A stretch of 64,000 nt of DNA from Maricaulaceae bacterium (GTDB lineage Bacteria > Pseudomonadota > Alphaproteobacteria > Caulobacterales > Maricaulaceae). Positions 28,532 to 38,280 of this stretch are shown here, one piece after another (positions within the stretch are counted from its first letter, which is position 1; each line of letters opens with the position of its first letter). Below the pieces are notes generated by a model. That model had not been told where the DNA came from. It worked only from the letters and a program-made list of their open reading frames with translations, and searched no databases. Made by a program: the position numbers and the translations under genes. The DNA lies in NCBI GenBank assembly GCA_026126205.1, contig JAHCJP010000002.1, positions 394,842 through 458,841 of the forward strand, read 5' to 3'.

Positions 28532-29218
28532 ATGATGAGACTCCTGATCGCCGCTATCGCGGCGGGGGGCGCGGCCATCGCCGCGCTCTATTACGCGGGT
28601 CCGTATATCGGCACGCAGGAAGAAGGCGCGAACTACGCCGCCGAAACGCCGGACATCGGAACCGAGGAAGAAGGCGCGCACGCCATCGGAACCGAGGAGT
28701 TGGGCGCCAACGCCGCCGCAATCGGAACCGAGGAGTTCGGCGCGCACCGGACGGAGTCCGGCCAGTTCGTCAACACCGCCAGCGCCGATTTCCATGGCTA
28801 TTACATGCCTGCCGGCGGCCCGGTCGCGGCCGGGGGCTGGCGCCTGCACCATCTGTTCATCGGCCATGCGCAGGATTTCGCCGCTTTCGACGCCGCCGGC
28901 CAGCCGGCGGGCGAGGCCCCGGTGTGGATCGAGTTCTGGCATCCGGAAAGCGAGATCGGCGTCAACGAGCTGGGCCAGGAATACGCCCATGACAGCCGCC
29001 GGGTGCGGGCCGATTCCTATGCCATCGCGGACGGCGCGTTCGAGTTCCGCGCCCGTCATGCCGACGTGGGCGAGGTGCTGCTCTCCGGCATGATCGATCC
29101 GGCGCAGATCCAGGGCCCGGTGGAAGGAACCACCGGCGTTCCGGCGCTGACCGGCGGGCTGGAGGTGAACGGCGAGCGCATCCGCAACGTCTCCTTCCAT
29201 CACTGGTATGGGGACTGA
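28532..29218 (+). CDS. Exported protein with a tandem IGTEE-x-GA repeat
   Basis: 228 residues from the first of two adjacent ATGs; a G-rich SD (gggggaa) is 5 bases upstream. The N-terminus (MMRLLIAAIAAGGAAIAALYYAG) is a signal anchor or signal peptide. Residues about 25-75 contain four degenerate copies of I-G-T-[EQ]-E-[ELF]-G-A-[NH] (YIGTQEEGAN, IGTEEEGAH, IGTEELGAN, IGTEEFGAH) spaced by short Ala-rich linkers. The C-terminal domain has HHLFIGHAQDF, WIEFWHPESEIGVNELGQEY and NVSFHHWYGD. I recognise no family. The His-rich ends suggest metal binding, which is inference. Confidence 0.7.
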   Translation: MMRLLIAAIAAGGAAIAALYYAGPYIGTQEEGANYAAETPDIGTEEEGAHAIGTEELGANAAAIGTEEFGAHRTESGQFVNTASADFHGYYMPAGGPVAAGGWRLHHLFIGHAQDFAAFDAAGQPAGEAPVWIEFWHPESEIGVNELGQEYAHDSRRVRADSYAIADGAFEFRARHADVGEVLLSGMIDPAQIQGPVEGTTGVPALTGGLEVNGERIRNVSFHHWYGD

Positions 29219-29272
29219 CGCGCGGGTCAGGGCGCGCTATAGCCTTGCCCGAGCAGGCGAGGAGGCGCGCGC

Positions 29273-29944
29273 ATGTCCCGGTCCATCGGTCTTGACCAGA
29301 CGCTGACGGCGTATGTGCGCGCCGCCAACCGGCCCGAGCATCCGGCGCTGGCCCGCTGCCGCGCCGAAACCGCGGCGCGCGCCGACCGCAACATGCAGAT
29401 CAGCCCCGAACAGGGCGCCTTCATGGCGCTGATGGCGCGGCTGACCGGGGCGAAGCTGGCGGTGGAGGTGGGCGTCTATACCGGCTATTCGGCGCTGGCG
29501 ACCATGCTGGCCATGCGCGACATGCATGGCGACGCGGCGCGGCTGATCGCCTGTGACGTAAGCACCGAGTTCATCAATGCCGCCGAAAGCTACTGGGCCG
29601 AGGCCGGGGTCGCCGGCCAGATCGAACCGGTGATCGGAAACGCGGTCGATTCCCTGCGCCGCCTGGCCGAGGACGGCTGTTCCGAAACCGTCGACATGAT
29701 GTTCGTCGACGCCGACAAGACCGGCTATGGCGACTATTACGCCGCCGCTCTGACCCTGCTTCGCCCCGGCGGGGTGGTGCTGTTCGACAATGTGTTGTGG
29801 AACGGCGACGTCGCCGATCCGTCAAAGACCGACGCCGACACCGTCGCCCTGCGCGCCATCGCCGAGAAGGCGCGCGACGACGCCCGGGTGGAGACCGCCT
29901 TCACCGCCATCGGCGACGGCCTGCTGATCGTGATGAAGCGATGA
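29273..29944 (+). CDS. Class I SAM-dependent O-methyltransferase (catechol-OMT-like)
   Basis: 223 residues with the family-3 O-methyltransferase signature. AVEVGVYTGYSALATMLAM is the SAM-binding loop, LIACDVSTEFINAAESYWAEAGV the acidic motif II, MMFVDADKTGYGDYY carries the metal-binding Asp residues, and GGVVLFDNVLWNGDVADPS is the conserved metal/substrate motif. Family knowledge: Mg-dependent methylation of catechol-like hydroxyls; the substrate is not deducible. Its stop overlaps the ATG of the next gene (ATGA), so the two are translationally coupled. Confidence 0.88.
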   Translation: MSRSIGLDQTLTAYVRAANRPEHPALARCRAETAARADRNMQISPEQGAFMALMARLTGAKLAVEVGVYTGYSALATMLAMRDMHGDAARLIACDVSTEFINAAESYWAEAGVAGQIEPVIGNAVDSLRRLAEDGCSETVDMMFVDADKTGYGDYYAAALTLLRPGGVVLFDNVLWNGDVADPSKTDADTVALRAIAEKARDDARVETAFTAIGDGLLIVMKR

Positions 29945-30399
29945 GAACCGGCCTTGCGCTCGCGGGGCTTGCCTTCATCGTCATCCCGCTTTTCGTGGCG
30001 CACGGGTTCTGGAATTTTGGCGATCCGCCGGCGGTGGCGCAGTTCGCGTCTGCACGCGAGGCGGTCGTTGAGCGCACCGATATCGCTGTGGTCAACGCCG
30101 GACGTGGCTGGCGCGAGGTGCGGGTTCATGTGCGCCCAGCCGAGCCGGAGGCGTTCGAACCGGGCTGGTTCGCAACACCCCGCCCCGGCGCGGCGAGCGC
30201 GGCGCAGGCCGAACAGACGGCCGCGCTGTTCCCCGCCGGGCGGCAGGTGCGCGTCATTGTTCACAACGGGCGGCTGTACGAGGCGCGCTGGCGCTGGGGC
30301 TATACTGCCGCCTGGGCGGCGACGGTTCTGGCGCTGGTCGTGGCCGTGACCGGTCTTGCCGGCGTGGTGCTGAGCGCGCTGGCGGCGCGGCGCCGCTAG
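29941..30399 (+). CDS. Two-helix membrane protein (DUF3592-like)
   Basis: 152 residues; its ATG overlaps the methyltransferase TGA by one base step (ATGA). The N-terminal helix (LALAGLAFIVIPLFVAHGFW) and C-terminal helix (TAAWAATVLALVVAVTGLAGVVLSAL) bracket an extracytoplasmic domain of about 90 residues containing a GRQVRVIVHNGRLYEARWRWG block. The layout resembles DUF3592 proteins, but I am not certain of the family. Role unknown; co-expression with the methyltransferase is likely. Confidence 0.65.
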   Translation: MRTGLALAGLAFIVIPLFVAHGFWNFGDPPAVAQFASAREAVVERTDIAVVNAGRGWREVRVHVRPAEPEAFEPGWFATPRPGAASAAQAEQTAALFPAGRQVRVIVHNGRLYEARWRWGYTAAWAATVLALVVAVTGLAGVVLSALAARRR

Positions 30400-30447
30400 T
30401 GTGGACGGAGGCTCCGTCTCCGCTGGCCGGCTGATCGTGGCGGAGCG

Positions 30448-31011
30448 TCAGCCCGCCGCGTCGTATGCGGCCTTCAGCCAGCCGGCCAGTTCGGCGTCGA
30501 CCGCATCGGGGCTTTCCACTCGCACGCGGTGGGTGACCATGGAATTGAAGCTTCCCGACGCTTCCAACCGCCCCTGCGGCGGCGCGCCCTTCAGGTTGAT
30601 CCCCACATCGACGCGCGTGGCGGTGGACGGCTGGATCAGGCCGAACTGTTTCTTCCGGCGCAGCGAGACATAGGTTTTCTTGGCGCTCAACTCCACGTCC
30701 GGGCCGAAGGCCGACACCATCTCGGCCAGCCGGTCATAGACCGGCTTCAACCCCGCTTTGGCGCCGGAATACTGGGCGGCGATCAGGTCGCCTGCGTCCG
30801 CCATGTCGGCGGACGAGGCCAGCGCCCGGTGCGCCACCAGATTGGCGTAGCCATGGCCGAGTCCGTGTTCGGACTTCAGATGCGCGACGATAGCGCCGTG
30901 CTTGTCCAGTCCGGCCGCCCTGACGGCCTGAACCCAGGCGGCGACGGACTTGCCGGTTTTCGCTTCCAAATTCACTTCCATCGCCCTGACGGCGTCTTCG
31001 GGGCTGGCCAT
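30448..31011 (-). CDS. DUF4287/DUF5655 domain protein
   Basis: 187 residues, soluble. The N-terminal half has the DUF4287 pattern (NLEAKTGKSVAAWVQAVRAAGLDKHGAIVAHLKSEHGLGHGYANLVAHRA). The C-terminal half is DUF5655 (AKKTYVSLRRKKQFGLIQPSTATRVDVGINLKG), a putative transport-associated or PDDEXK-remnant domain whose biochemical role is unknown. The length is standard for the pair. It precedes the small DUF6265-like gene on the same strand by 27 bases toward its downstream side. Confidence 0.8.
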   Translation of the reverse strand: MASPEDAVRAMEVNLEAKTGKSVAAWVQAVRAAGLDKHGAIVAHLKSEHGLGHGYANLVAHRALASSADMADAGDLIAAQYSGAKAGLKPVYDRLAEMVSAFGPDVELSAKKTYVSLRRKKQFGLIQPSTATRVDVGINLKGAPPQGRLEASGSFNSMVTHRVRVESPDAVDAELAGWLKAAYDAAG

Positions 31012-31037
31012 GGCCTTGCTTATCCTTGTGTCTGTGT

Positions 31038-31472
31038 TCAGTCGCGCCGGGTCCAGCTCCAGCCGAAGCTGCGCTCGCCGGCGAGATCGGAAATCGCGGC
31101 GTGCAGTTCGCCGCCCTCGCGGCGATAGGTGATGCGTTGCGGAAAGTCATGCTCCGGGTTTTCGAACACGGCGTGGCTGTCCGACGATTCCACCAGCGTG
31201 AAGCGCACCGGCGGGCGTCCGCCCGGCTGGGCGTGATAGACCGTCTCCTCGCCGAAGCTGATCATCAGGAATTCGAAGCCGCGGGCCTGACCATCGCGCA
31301 GGCTGCGGCCCACGCCCAGCATGATGCCGCCCTCGGGCGCGGTCCAGATCTCTTCGGAGACGCGGCCGTCGCCTTCGCTGCGCCAGTGGCCGGAAAGCCA
31401 GGACAGGTCCGTATCGTCGGCGAAGGCCGGGGCGGCGGTCAGCAGGGCGGCGGCGATGGCGATGGCGCGCAT
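31038..31472 (-). CDS. Secreted DUF6265-like protein
   Basis: 144 residues from MRAIAIAAALLTAAPAFAD, a clear signal peptide, with aaagga 9 bases upstream. The mature part begins DTDLSWLSGHWRSEGDGRVSEEIWTAPEGGIMLGVGRSL, then FEFLMISFGEETVYHAQPGG and FENPEHDFPQRITYRREG. This WLxGxW...E.W..p.gG.M.G..R pattern is the small beta-barrel family DUF6265. Function unknown, probably ligand binding in the periplasm. It may share a transcript with the DUF4287 gene, which lies 26 bases upstream of... its promoter-distal side; the order on the minus strand is this gene first. Confidence 0.75.
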   Translation of the reverse strand: MRAIAIAAALLTAAPAFADDTDLSWLSGHWRSEGDGRVSEEIWTAPEGGIMLGVGRSLRDGQARGFEFLMISFGEETVYHAQPGGRPPVRFTLVESSDSHAVFENPEHDFPQRITYRREGGELHAAISDLAGERSFGWSWTRRD

Positions 31473-31548
31473 GGGCGGGATCCTTTCCGGGTGTTGCCGA
31501 AAATAATTATGGACGCGCCGCCGCGCCCGAGTCTTGAATATTTCCGCC

Positions 31549-32376
31549 ATGAGCGCCGCCGCCGATTACGCCTTCATTCCCGCCTCCGGCGCCGCGGCCC
31601 GGATCGCCGAGGGATATTGGGAACTGCGCGCCCCGGCGGCGGCCGAGACCGAGCGCATCGCCCCCGACGGCTGCTGCGAGATGGTGTTCCATCTCGGCGC
31701 CGCGCCGGAAGAAGCGCGCAATGGCGGTTTCGCGCGCCAGCCGGACGCCCTGTTCTACGGGCCGCTGACGCGGGCGCTGACCCTGCGCCGTTCTGGCGCG
31801 CTGCACATCCGCGCCGTGCGCTTCCGCCCCTGGGGCGCGGCGGCGCTGGCGCGCGGGCTGGACGGGCTGCGCGATTGCGGGGCGCAAGCGCGGGACGCAT
31901 TCGGTGACGCGGGAGAGCGGCTGGCGGCGGCGGCGCGCGAGGCCGCGGACCTTCCGGCCTTCGCCGCCCGCGCCGGGGCGATCATTGAAACGGCGCTGCG
32001 CGGCGGTGAAGATCCCGGCCGCGGCGGCTTCGCCGGCTTTATCGCCGCCCTGGCGCACGACCCGGCGGCGGACCTGGCGGAACTGGAGCGCCGTTCCGGC
32101 TACAGCCAGCGCAGCCTGGTCCGCCTGTTCCGGGCGCGGCTGGGCCTGACGCCGGGGGAGTATCTGCGCATCCTGCGCTTCCAGCGCGCCCGCGCGGCGG
32201 TGAAGGGCGGTCCTGAGCCGCTGGGCCTGATCGCGGCCGGGGCCGGTTATGCGGACCAGGCCCATATGACGCGCGATTTTGCGCGCTTCGCCAGCGAGAC
32301 GCCGGGGGCGATGCGCCGCGCCGCCGCCCTGTTCGATCCGCTGTATCAGGACGCCTCTCCGCCCGCGCCGGCATAA
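31549..32376 (+). CDS. AraC-family transcriptional regulator
   Basis: 275 residues started at MSAAADYAFIP. The N-terminal domain (about 1-150, with the PDGCCEMVFHLG and FYGPLTRALTLRRSG blocks) resembles the DUF6597 sensor domain. The C-terminal HTH pair occupies about 170-265 (DLAELERRSGYSQRSLVRLFRARLGLTPGEYLRILRFQRA and IAAGAGYADQAHMTRDFARFASETPGAMRR). Family knowledge: AraC-type regulator whose ligand cannot be predicted. It is divergent from the DUF6265-like gene, a plausible target, and its 3' end overlaps the convergent XRE regulator by 31 bases. Confidence 0.85.
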   Translation: MSAAADYAFIPASGAAARIAEGYWELRAPAAAETERIAPDGCCEMVFHLGAAPEEARNGGFARQPDALFYGPLTRALTLRRSGALHIRAVRFRPWGAAALARGLDGLRDCGAQARDAFGDAGERLAAAAREAADLPAFAARAGAIIETALRGGEDPGRGGFAGFIAALAHDPAADLAELERRSGYSQRSLVRLFRARLGLTPGEYLRILRFQRARAAVKGGPEPLGLIAAGAGYADQAHMTRDFARFASETPGAMRRAAALFDPLYQDASPPAPA

Positions 32377-32579
32377 TCCAGCAGGTCGCCGGGCTTGCAG
32401 TCCAGCGCCGCGCAGATCGCGGCCAGCGTGTCAAAGCGCACGCCCTTCACCTTGCCGGATTTCAGCAGCGACAGATTGGCCTCGGTGATGCCGACCTGCG
32501 CGGCGAGATCCTTCGCCTTCATCTTGCGGCGCGCCAGCATCACGTCCAGCGTCACGATGATGTCTCCGGGCGCGGCCAT
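32346..32579 (-). CDS. Small XRE-family HTH regulator (YozG-type)
   Basis: 77 residues, essentially one helix-turn-helix: VTLDVMLARRKMKAKDLAAQVGITEANLSLLKSGKVKGVRFDTLAAICAALDCKPGDLLDY. This is the compact Cro/CI type that usually travels with a DUF2975 membrane protein. Its ATG shares a base with the TGA of that upstream gene, so translation is coupled. Family knowledge: such regulators are typically autoregulatory; the TATCG repeats upstream of the cassette are the obvious candidate operator. The 3' end overlaps the convergent AraC gene. Confidence 0.85.
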   Translation of the reverse strand: MAAPGDIIVTLDVMLARRKMKAKDLAAQVGITEANLSLLKSGKVKGVRFDTLAAICAALDCKPGDLLDYAGAGGEAS

Positions 32580-33112
32580 CAGATGAAGCTGTCGTTTTCG
32601 GCTTTCAGCCGCGCCGCCTCGCCCATGATCAGCGCCGTGGTGGTCACGAACACGCCGGCCACGGCCAGCAGCAGGGCCTCGCTGCTGACGCGCAGGGTGT
32701 AGCCGTTCGCCTCGCCGCCGATCCAGGCGATCAGGTTCGGGCTGATCAGCACGATGGCGGAGGCGGCCAGCAGCAGCGACGAGCCGAAAGCCGCCATATG
32801 CCCGGCGGCGGCGGCGGTGAACACCTCGCCCTTGCGGTAGCCCTGGCCCAGCCGGATCATCGATTGCAGTCCGAAGGCGGTGATGATGAAGCCGAGATTG
32901 GCGATCAGCGACAGACCGGCGGCGTTGGCGTATTCCGCCGCGCCAGCGCCCTCCGTGGCGTATATCGCCGCGACGGCGGCGACGGCGTCGGCCATGATTT
33001 TCAGCACCAGCAGGGCGGCGGCGAGGCCGCCGGCCGCGGCCAGAACGCCGCCATGGCGGGCGATCTTGTCGGCCGGGCTTGCGCCCCCGGCGGCGGATTT
33101 GGCGGCGCCCAT
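32579..33112 (-). CDS. DUF2975 membrane protein
   Basis: 177 residues with four hydrophobic helices at about 23-45, 63-85, 104-126 and 145-165, the DUF2975 arrangement. Between helices 2 and 3 is the conserved SMIRLGQGYRKGEVFTAAAAGHM stretch (F-[ST]-x3-A-x6), and the protein ends MGEAARLKAENDSFI, the family's L-x-E-x-[DN]-x-FI terminus. Function unknown. It is the first gene of a two-gene unit with the XRE regulator, and its upstream region contains an AT-rich set of repeats. Confidence 0.82.
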   Translation of the reverse strand: MGAAKSAAGGASPADKIARHGGVLAAAGGLAAALLVLKIMADAVAAVAAIYATEGAGAAEYANAAGLSLIANLGFIITAFGLQSMIRLGQGYRKGEVFTAAAAGHMAAFGSSLLLAASAIVLISPNLIAWIGGEANGYTLRVSSEALLLAVAGVFVTTTALIMGEAARLKAENDSFI

Positions 33113-33127
33113 GGCGGCCTCCTTTTG

Positions 33128-33191
33128 TTATCGAGGCGCTTTCTCTATCGCGACAAAATATTATCGTCAAGCAATAATTTTTTATCGCGAT
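33128..33191. promoter_or_regulatory. Four TATCG repeats: putative operator of the DUF2975-XRE cassette
   Basis: TATCG occurs at 33129, 33146, 33162 and 33183 (first base), the second and fourth extended to TATCGCGA. Spacing is 17, 16 and 21 bases, roughly one or two helical turns. The stretch is strikingly AT-rich for this genome and lies 16-80 bases upstream of the DUF2975 start. A TTGACG on the minus strand (33169-33164) falls inside it. Autoregulation by the XRE protein is inference. Confidence 0.5.
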
Positions 33192-33316
33192 GCCAAAGCT
33201 TTTTCGTTCGGGAACCCGCGCATTGCCAAGACTTAACTTGGCCGTTCGGCTCCGCGGCGCTAGCAGCCCGGCTGACTTGCCGGCGCGCCGCCGCGCCGCC
33301 TGACCGAGGGACAAGC

Positions 33317-35817
<2,501 letters not shown>

Positions 35818-35825
35818 CGCCGGCG

Positions 35826-36323
35826 TTACAGCCCCGGCGCGTTCAGCCGCATCACCTCGAAGGCGATGACCAGCGAGACGCTGGCCCATGCCAGCACCGG
35901 CCACAGCAGCGCCGCGGCGCCGCGGCTGGCCTTGCCCGCCGCCCAGACGCCGAATGCGGCGACGGCCCAGCTGGCCAGCGCCGCCCAGAAGCCGGCCAGC
36001 GGATCGCGCAGGCCGAGGAACGCCGTCACCCAGACCACGCTGACCGCCAGCATGGCGAGGATCGCGGCGAGGGCGGCCTCGCGCCAGAACGGCTTGCCGA
36101 ACCGGTCGGCGATCCACAGCGCGATGCAGATCAGGAAGGTCTTGGCGATCCAGCCGGCGGTGATCACCCCGGCGGGCGGCAGCCAGGACGGGGTGTTCAG
36201 CGCCAGCGCCCAGTCCGCGCGGCCGGATGCGAAGGCCCAGCCGGACAGCGCCCCGGTCACGGCGCCGCACAGCACCAGGTAAAGCACAAGGCGTATCACG
36301 CTGGGACGGCCGCGATCGGCCAT
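35826..36323 (-). CDS. TspO/MBR family tryptophan-rich sensory protein
   Basis: 165 residues with five hydrophobic helices, the TspO fold. Recognisable elements are LNTPSWLPPAGVITAGWIAKT (family: PxWxPP...FxxxW), LCGAVTGALSGWAFASG and AFGVWAAGKASRGAAALLWPVLAW, where the usual N-x-x-F...Y...S-x-A-A-x-L-x-x-P-Y motif is degenerate. The member is shifted in helix 4-5 consensus, so porphyrin binding is not assured. Family knowledge: TspO binds tetrapyrroles and cholesterol-like ligands. It converges with mdh, with 8 bases between stops. Confidence 0.7.
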   Translation of the reverse strand: MADRGRPSVIRLVLYLVLCGAVTGALSGWAFASGRADWALALNTPSWLPPAGVITAGWIAKTFLICIALWIADRFGKPFWREAALAAILAMLAVSVVWVTAFLGLRDPLAGFWAALASWAVAAFGVWAAGKASRGAAALLWPVLAWASVSLVIAFEVMRLNAPGL

Positions 36324-36465
36324 TGCCACCCCCGATTGAAAGACGCTGGGTCTTATGGTGTCGCCTGCAAGCAGCGCGCCGGTTATGGCGCCCTGATGCG
36401 GCGCGGATATGGCGAAAACCGCGCGCGATGCGTACAAGCGCAGGCCGTTCAGCAGGAGCGCCGCC

Positions 36466-37008
36466 ATGCAGGTCCCGGATATCGTCATCGAAACCCCGCG
36501 CCTGATCCTGCGGCCGCCGGACCTGCGCGATTTCGAACCGATGTGCGCGGTGATGGCCGACGAGACGGCGGCGCGCTTCATCGGCGGCGTGCAGCCGCCG
36601 GAGCTGGTCTGGCGGTCGCTGGCCGCGATCATCGGCCACTGGGCGGTGCGCGGCTATGGCTTCTTCTCGGTCGAGGACAAGGCGAGCGGCGACTGGGCGG
36701 GCCGCGCCGGGCCGTGGTTTCCGCATGGCTGGCCCAGCGAGGAGGTGGGCTGGACCATCGCGCCGCGATTCCAGGGCCGGGGCTACGCCACCGAGGCCGC
36801 TGCGGCGGCGATGGACTGGGCGTTCGGCACGCTGGGCTGGACCTCGGTGATCCACCTGATCCACGCGGACAACCTACCCTCGGCGGCGGTGGCGCGAAAG
36901 CTCGGCTCCGGCAATACCGGCCGCCGGGCGGAGTTGGCCGGCTTCGGCGTCACCGTCGATGTCTGGGGGCAGAGCCGCGAAGACTGGCGCGCGCGGCGGC
37001 GCGCCTAG
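36466..37008 (+). CDS. GNAT-family N-acetyltransferase (RimJ/RimL-like)
   Basis: 180 residues from MQVPDIVIETPRLILRPPDLRDFEPM, with an aggag SD about 8 bases upstream; a longer start at 36409 lacks support. TPRLILRP is the usual RimJ-type opening. The acetyl-CoA loop is IAPRFQGRGYATEAAAAAMDWAF, followed by VIHLIHADNLPSAAVARKLG. Family knowledge: transfers acetyl to an amino group of protein, antibiotic or metabolite; substrate unknown. It converges with the winged-helix regulator, the coding ends overlapping by 4 bases. Confidence 0.88.
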   Translation: MQVPDIVIETPRLILRPPDLRDFEPMCAVMADETAARFIGGVQPPELVWRSLAAIIGHWAVRGYGFFSVEDKASGDWAGRAGPWFPHGWPSEEVGWTIAPRFQGRGYATEAAAAAMDWAFGTLGWTSVIHLIHADNLPSAAVARKLGSGNTGRRAELAGFGVTVDVWGQSREDWRARRRA

Positions 37009-37322
37009 TCCGCGCCGTCCGAAGCGTCCAGCAGCGCGCGCAACTGGTCGAGATAGGCGATCCAGGCCTTGCGCCCCTGCGCCGTCAGCTTTGCGCGCGT
37101 CTGCGGGCGGCGGCCGACGAAGCGTTTCTCCACCGTCACATAGCCCGCCTCCTCCAGCTTGCGCAGATTGACCGACAGATTGCCGTCGGTGGCGCCGGTC
37201 CTGTCCTTCAGCTCGCCGAAGGTGGCGCTCTGCACGGCGGACAGATAGGCCATCACGCCCAGGCGGAGCTTGCCGTGGATGATCTCGTCCAGCGCGCCGG
37301 AATCAAAGCCCTCGCCGCTCAT
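37005..37322 (-). CDS. Winged-helix transcriptional regulator (MarR/PadR-like, HTH_27 type)
   Basis: 105 residues, one winged helix: LDEIIHGKLRLGVMAYLSAVQSATFGELKDRTGATDGNLSVNLRKLEEAGYVTVEKRFVGRRPQTRAKLTAQGRKAWIAYLDQL. This is the short 'transcriptional regulator' family that accompanies a small multi-helix membrane protein. Its ATG overlaps the stop of the upstream membrane gene (ATGA), so they are coupled. A perfect inverted repeat just upstream of the cassette is the likely operator. Effector unknown. Confidence 0.85.
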   Translation of the reverse strand: MSGEGFDSGALDEIIHGKLRLGVMAYLSAVQSATFGELKDRTGATDGNLSVNLRKLEEAGYVTVEKRFVGRRPQTRAKLTAQGRKAWIAYLDQLRALLDASDGAD

Positions 37323-37939
37323 GCTTGCGCGCGCGGCTCGCCGCGCATCAGCGCCAGGCCGGGCAGGAACACGGCGAGAAACATGGCCGCGGCGGCCAGC
37401 AGGTACAGCTCCGGCCGTCCGAACAGGGCCGGCGCGGCGGCGGCGCAGAGCAGGCTGACGCCCGCCGGCGCGAACATCCAGCGCCGCCCGGCGGCCGCGG
37501 CGGTTACCGCGAAGGCGACGGCGTAGCCATAAAGCGCCACGGCGATGATGGTGTCGAAAATGAAGGGCGAGGCGCCGTAGAAACCGGCGGCGATCGCGCA
37601 GCCCAGCGCGTAGAGCGCGATGCCGGCGCCCGCCGCGGTCCACACCGCGCCCTCGACGCGGTTGCCGGCCGACCCGGCGCCGGGCTTGCCGCTGATCATG
37701 CGGCCGAAAACGAAGGACAGCGCGCCGCCCGCGATCACATAACCCAGCCAGAACAGGCCGATCTGCTGGATCGGAAACGGCGTCATGCCGTTCAGCGCCG
37801 CCCAGTGCGTCAGCATCATCAGCGCCGTCAGCGCCCCCCACAGCACATAGAAACGCCCGCCCAGCGACGGCGCGCGCACCCCGGCCTCGGCCACATCGCG
37901 CAGCCAGGCCAGATCGGGCTGGGAATCGGTCTTGCTCAT
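37319..37939 (-). CDS. Multi-helix membrane protein of a regulator cassette
   Basis: 206 residues from MSKTDSQPDLAWLRDVAEAG; ggagag lies 4 bases upstream, favouring this ATG over one 12 bases earlier. A soluble N-terminus of about 28 residues precedes six hydrophobic helices (from FYVLWGALTALMMLTHWAAL to MFLAVFLPGLALM). I do not recognise a transport signature. Context: first gene of a two-gene operon with a winged-helix regulator, an arrangement like BC-family stress or immunity modules. Confidence 0.7.
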   Translation of the reverse strand: MSKTDSQPDLAWLRDVAEAGVRAPSLGGRFYVLWGALTALMMLTHWAALNGMTPFPIQQIGLFWLGYVIAGGALSFVFGRMISGKPGAGSAGNRVEGAVWTAAGAGIALYALGCAIAAGFYGASPFIFDTIIAVALYGYAVAFAVTAAAAGRRWMFAPAGVSLLCAAAAPALFGRPELYLLAAAAMFLAVFLPGLALMRGEPRAQA

Positions 37940-37953
37940 TGGACTCTCCAATA

Positions 37954-37970
37954 ACTTTAAAAAATAAAGT
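37954..37970. promoter_or_regulatory. Perfect inverted repeat ACTTTA-N5-TAAAGT, putative operator
   Basis: ACTTTA (37954-37959) and TAAAGT (37965-37970) flank AAAAA, 14 bases upstream of the membrane protein ATG. An all-A/T centre in a GC-rich genome and the position over the likely core promoter support an operator for the winged-helix regulator encoded in the cassette. Confidence 0.5.
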
Positions 37971-38052
37971 AACGGTGTGAGCCAGGTCCGTCAAGAGGGT
38001 GTGGGGGAGGGGGGTAGGAGAGGGCGGCGGCGGCGCGCCGAGCAATGCCTGG

Positions 38053-38177
38053 CTGGACCCCTAGTCCTTCGTGGCTCGCCGCCTCTGGCGGCTCGCACCT
38101 CAGGATGAGGGGAAGAGCAACAACACCCTCACCCTGAGGAGTCCCGCGAAGCGGGCCACGAAGGGCGAGGGGTCCAG
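38053..38177. repeat. 125-bp imperfect inverted repeat (dispersed alphaproteobacterial type)
   Basis: Outer arms CTGGACCCCT (38053-38062) and AGGGGTCCAG (38168-38177) are perfect complements. Inside them CCTTCGTGG (38066-38074) pairs with CCACGAAGG (38156-38164), and the 14-base block at 38098-38111 pairs with 38126-38139 with one mismatch. The element fills most of the 341-base gap between the regulator cassette and sdhB; nothing else is seen in that gap. Such CTTCGTGG/CTCAGGATGAGG units are, as I recall, dispersed in many alphaproteobacterial genomes. Confidence 0.75.
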
Positions 38178-38280
38178 ATGCAACCTCGTCTCCTTCACAA
38201 AGGGAAGGATTAAACGCGCTTTCCGGGGTGCGCGCGGCCCGGGAGCGGACTAAAGGGGGTGACGGCGGTGGAACGCCCCC

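Noticed and set aside
37984..38030. G-rich tract upstream of the regulator cassette as a G-quadruplex
   Set aside because: G-runs are irregular and a G-rich tract is expected in this genome; no functional context.
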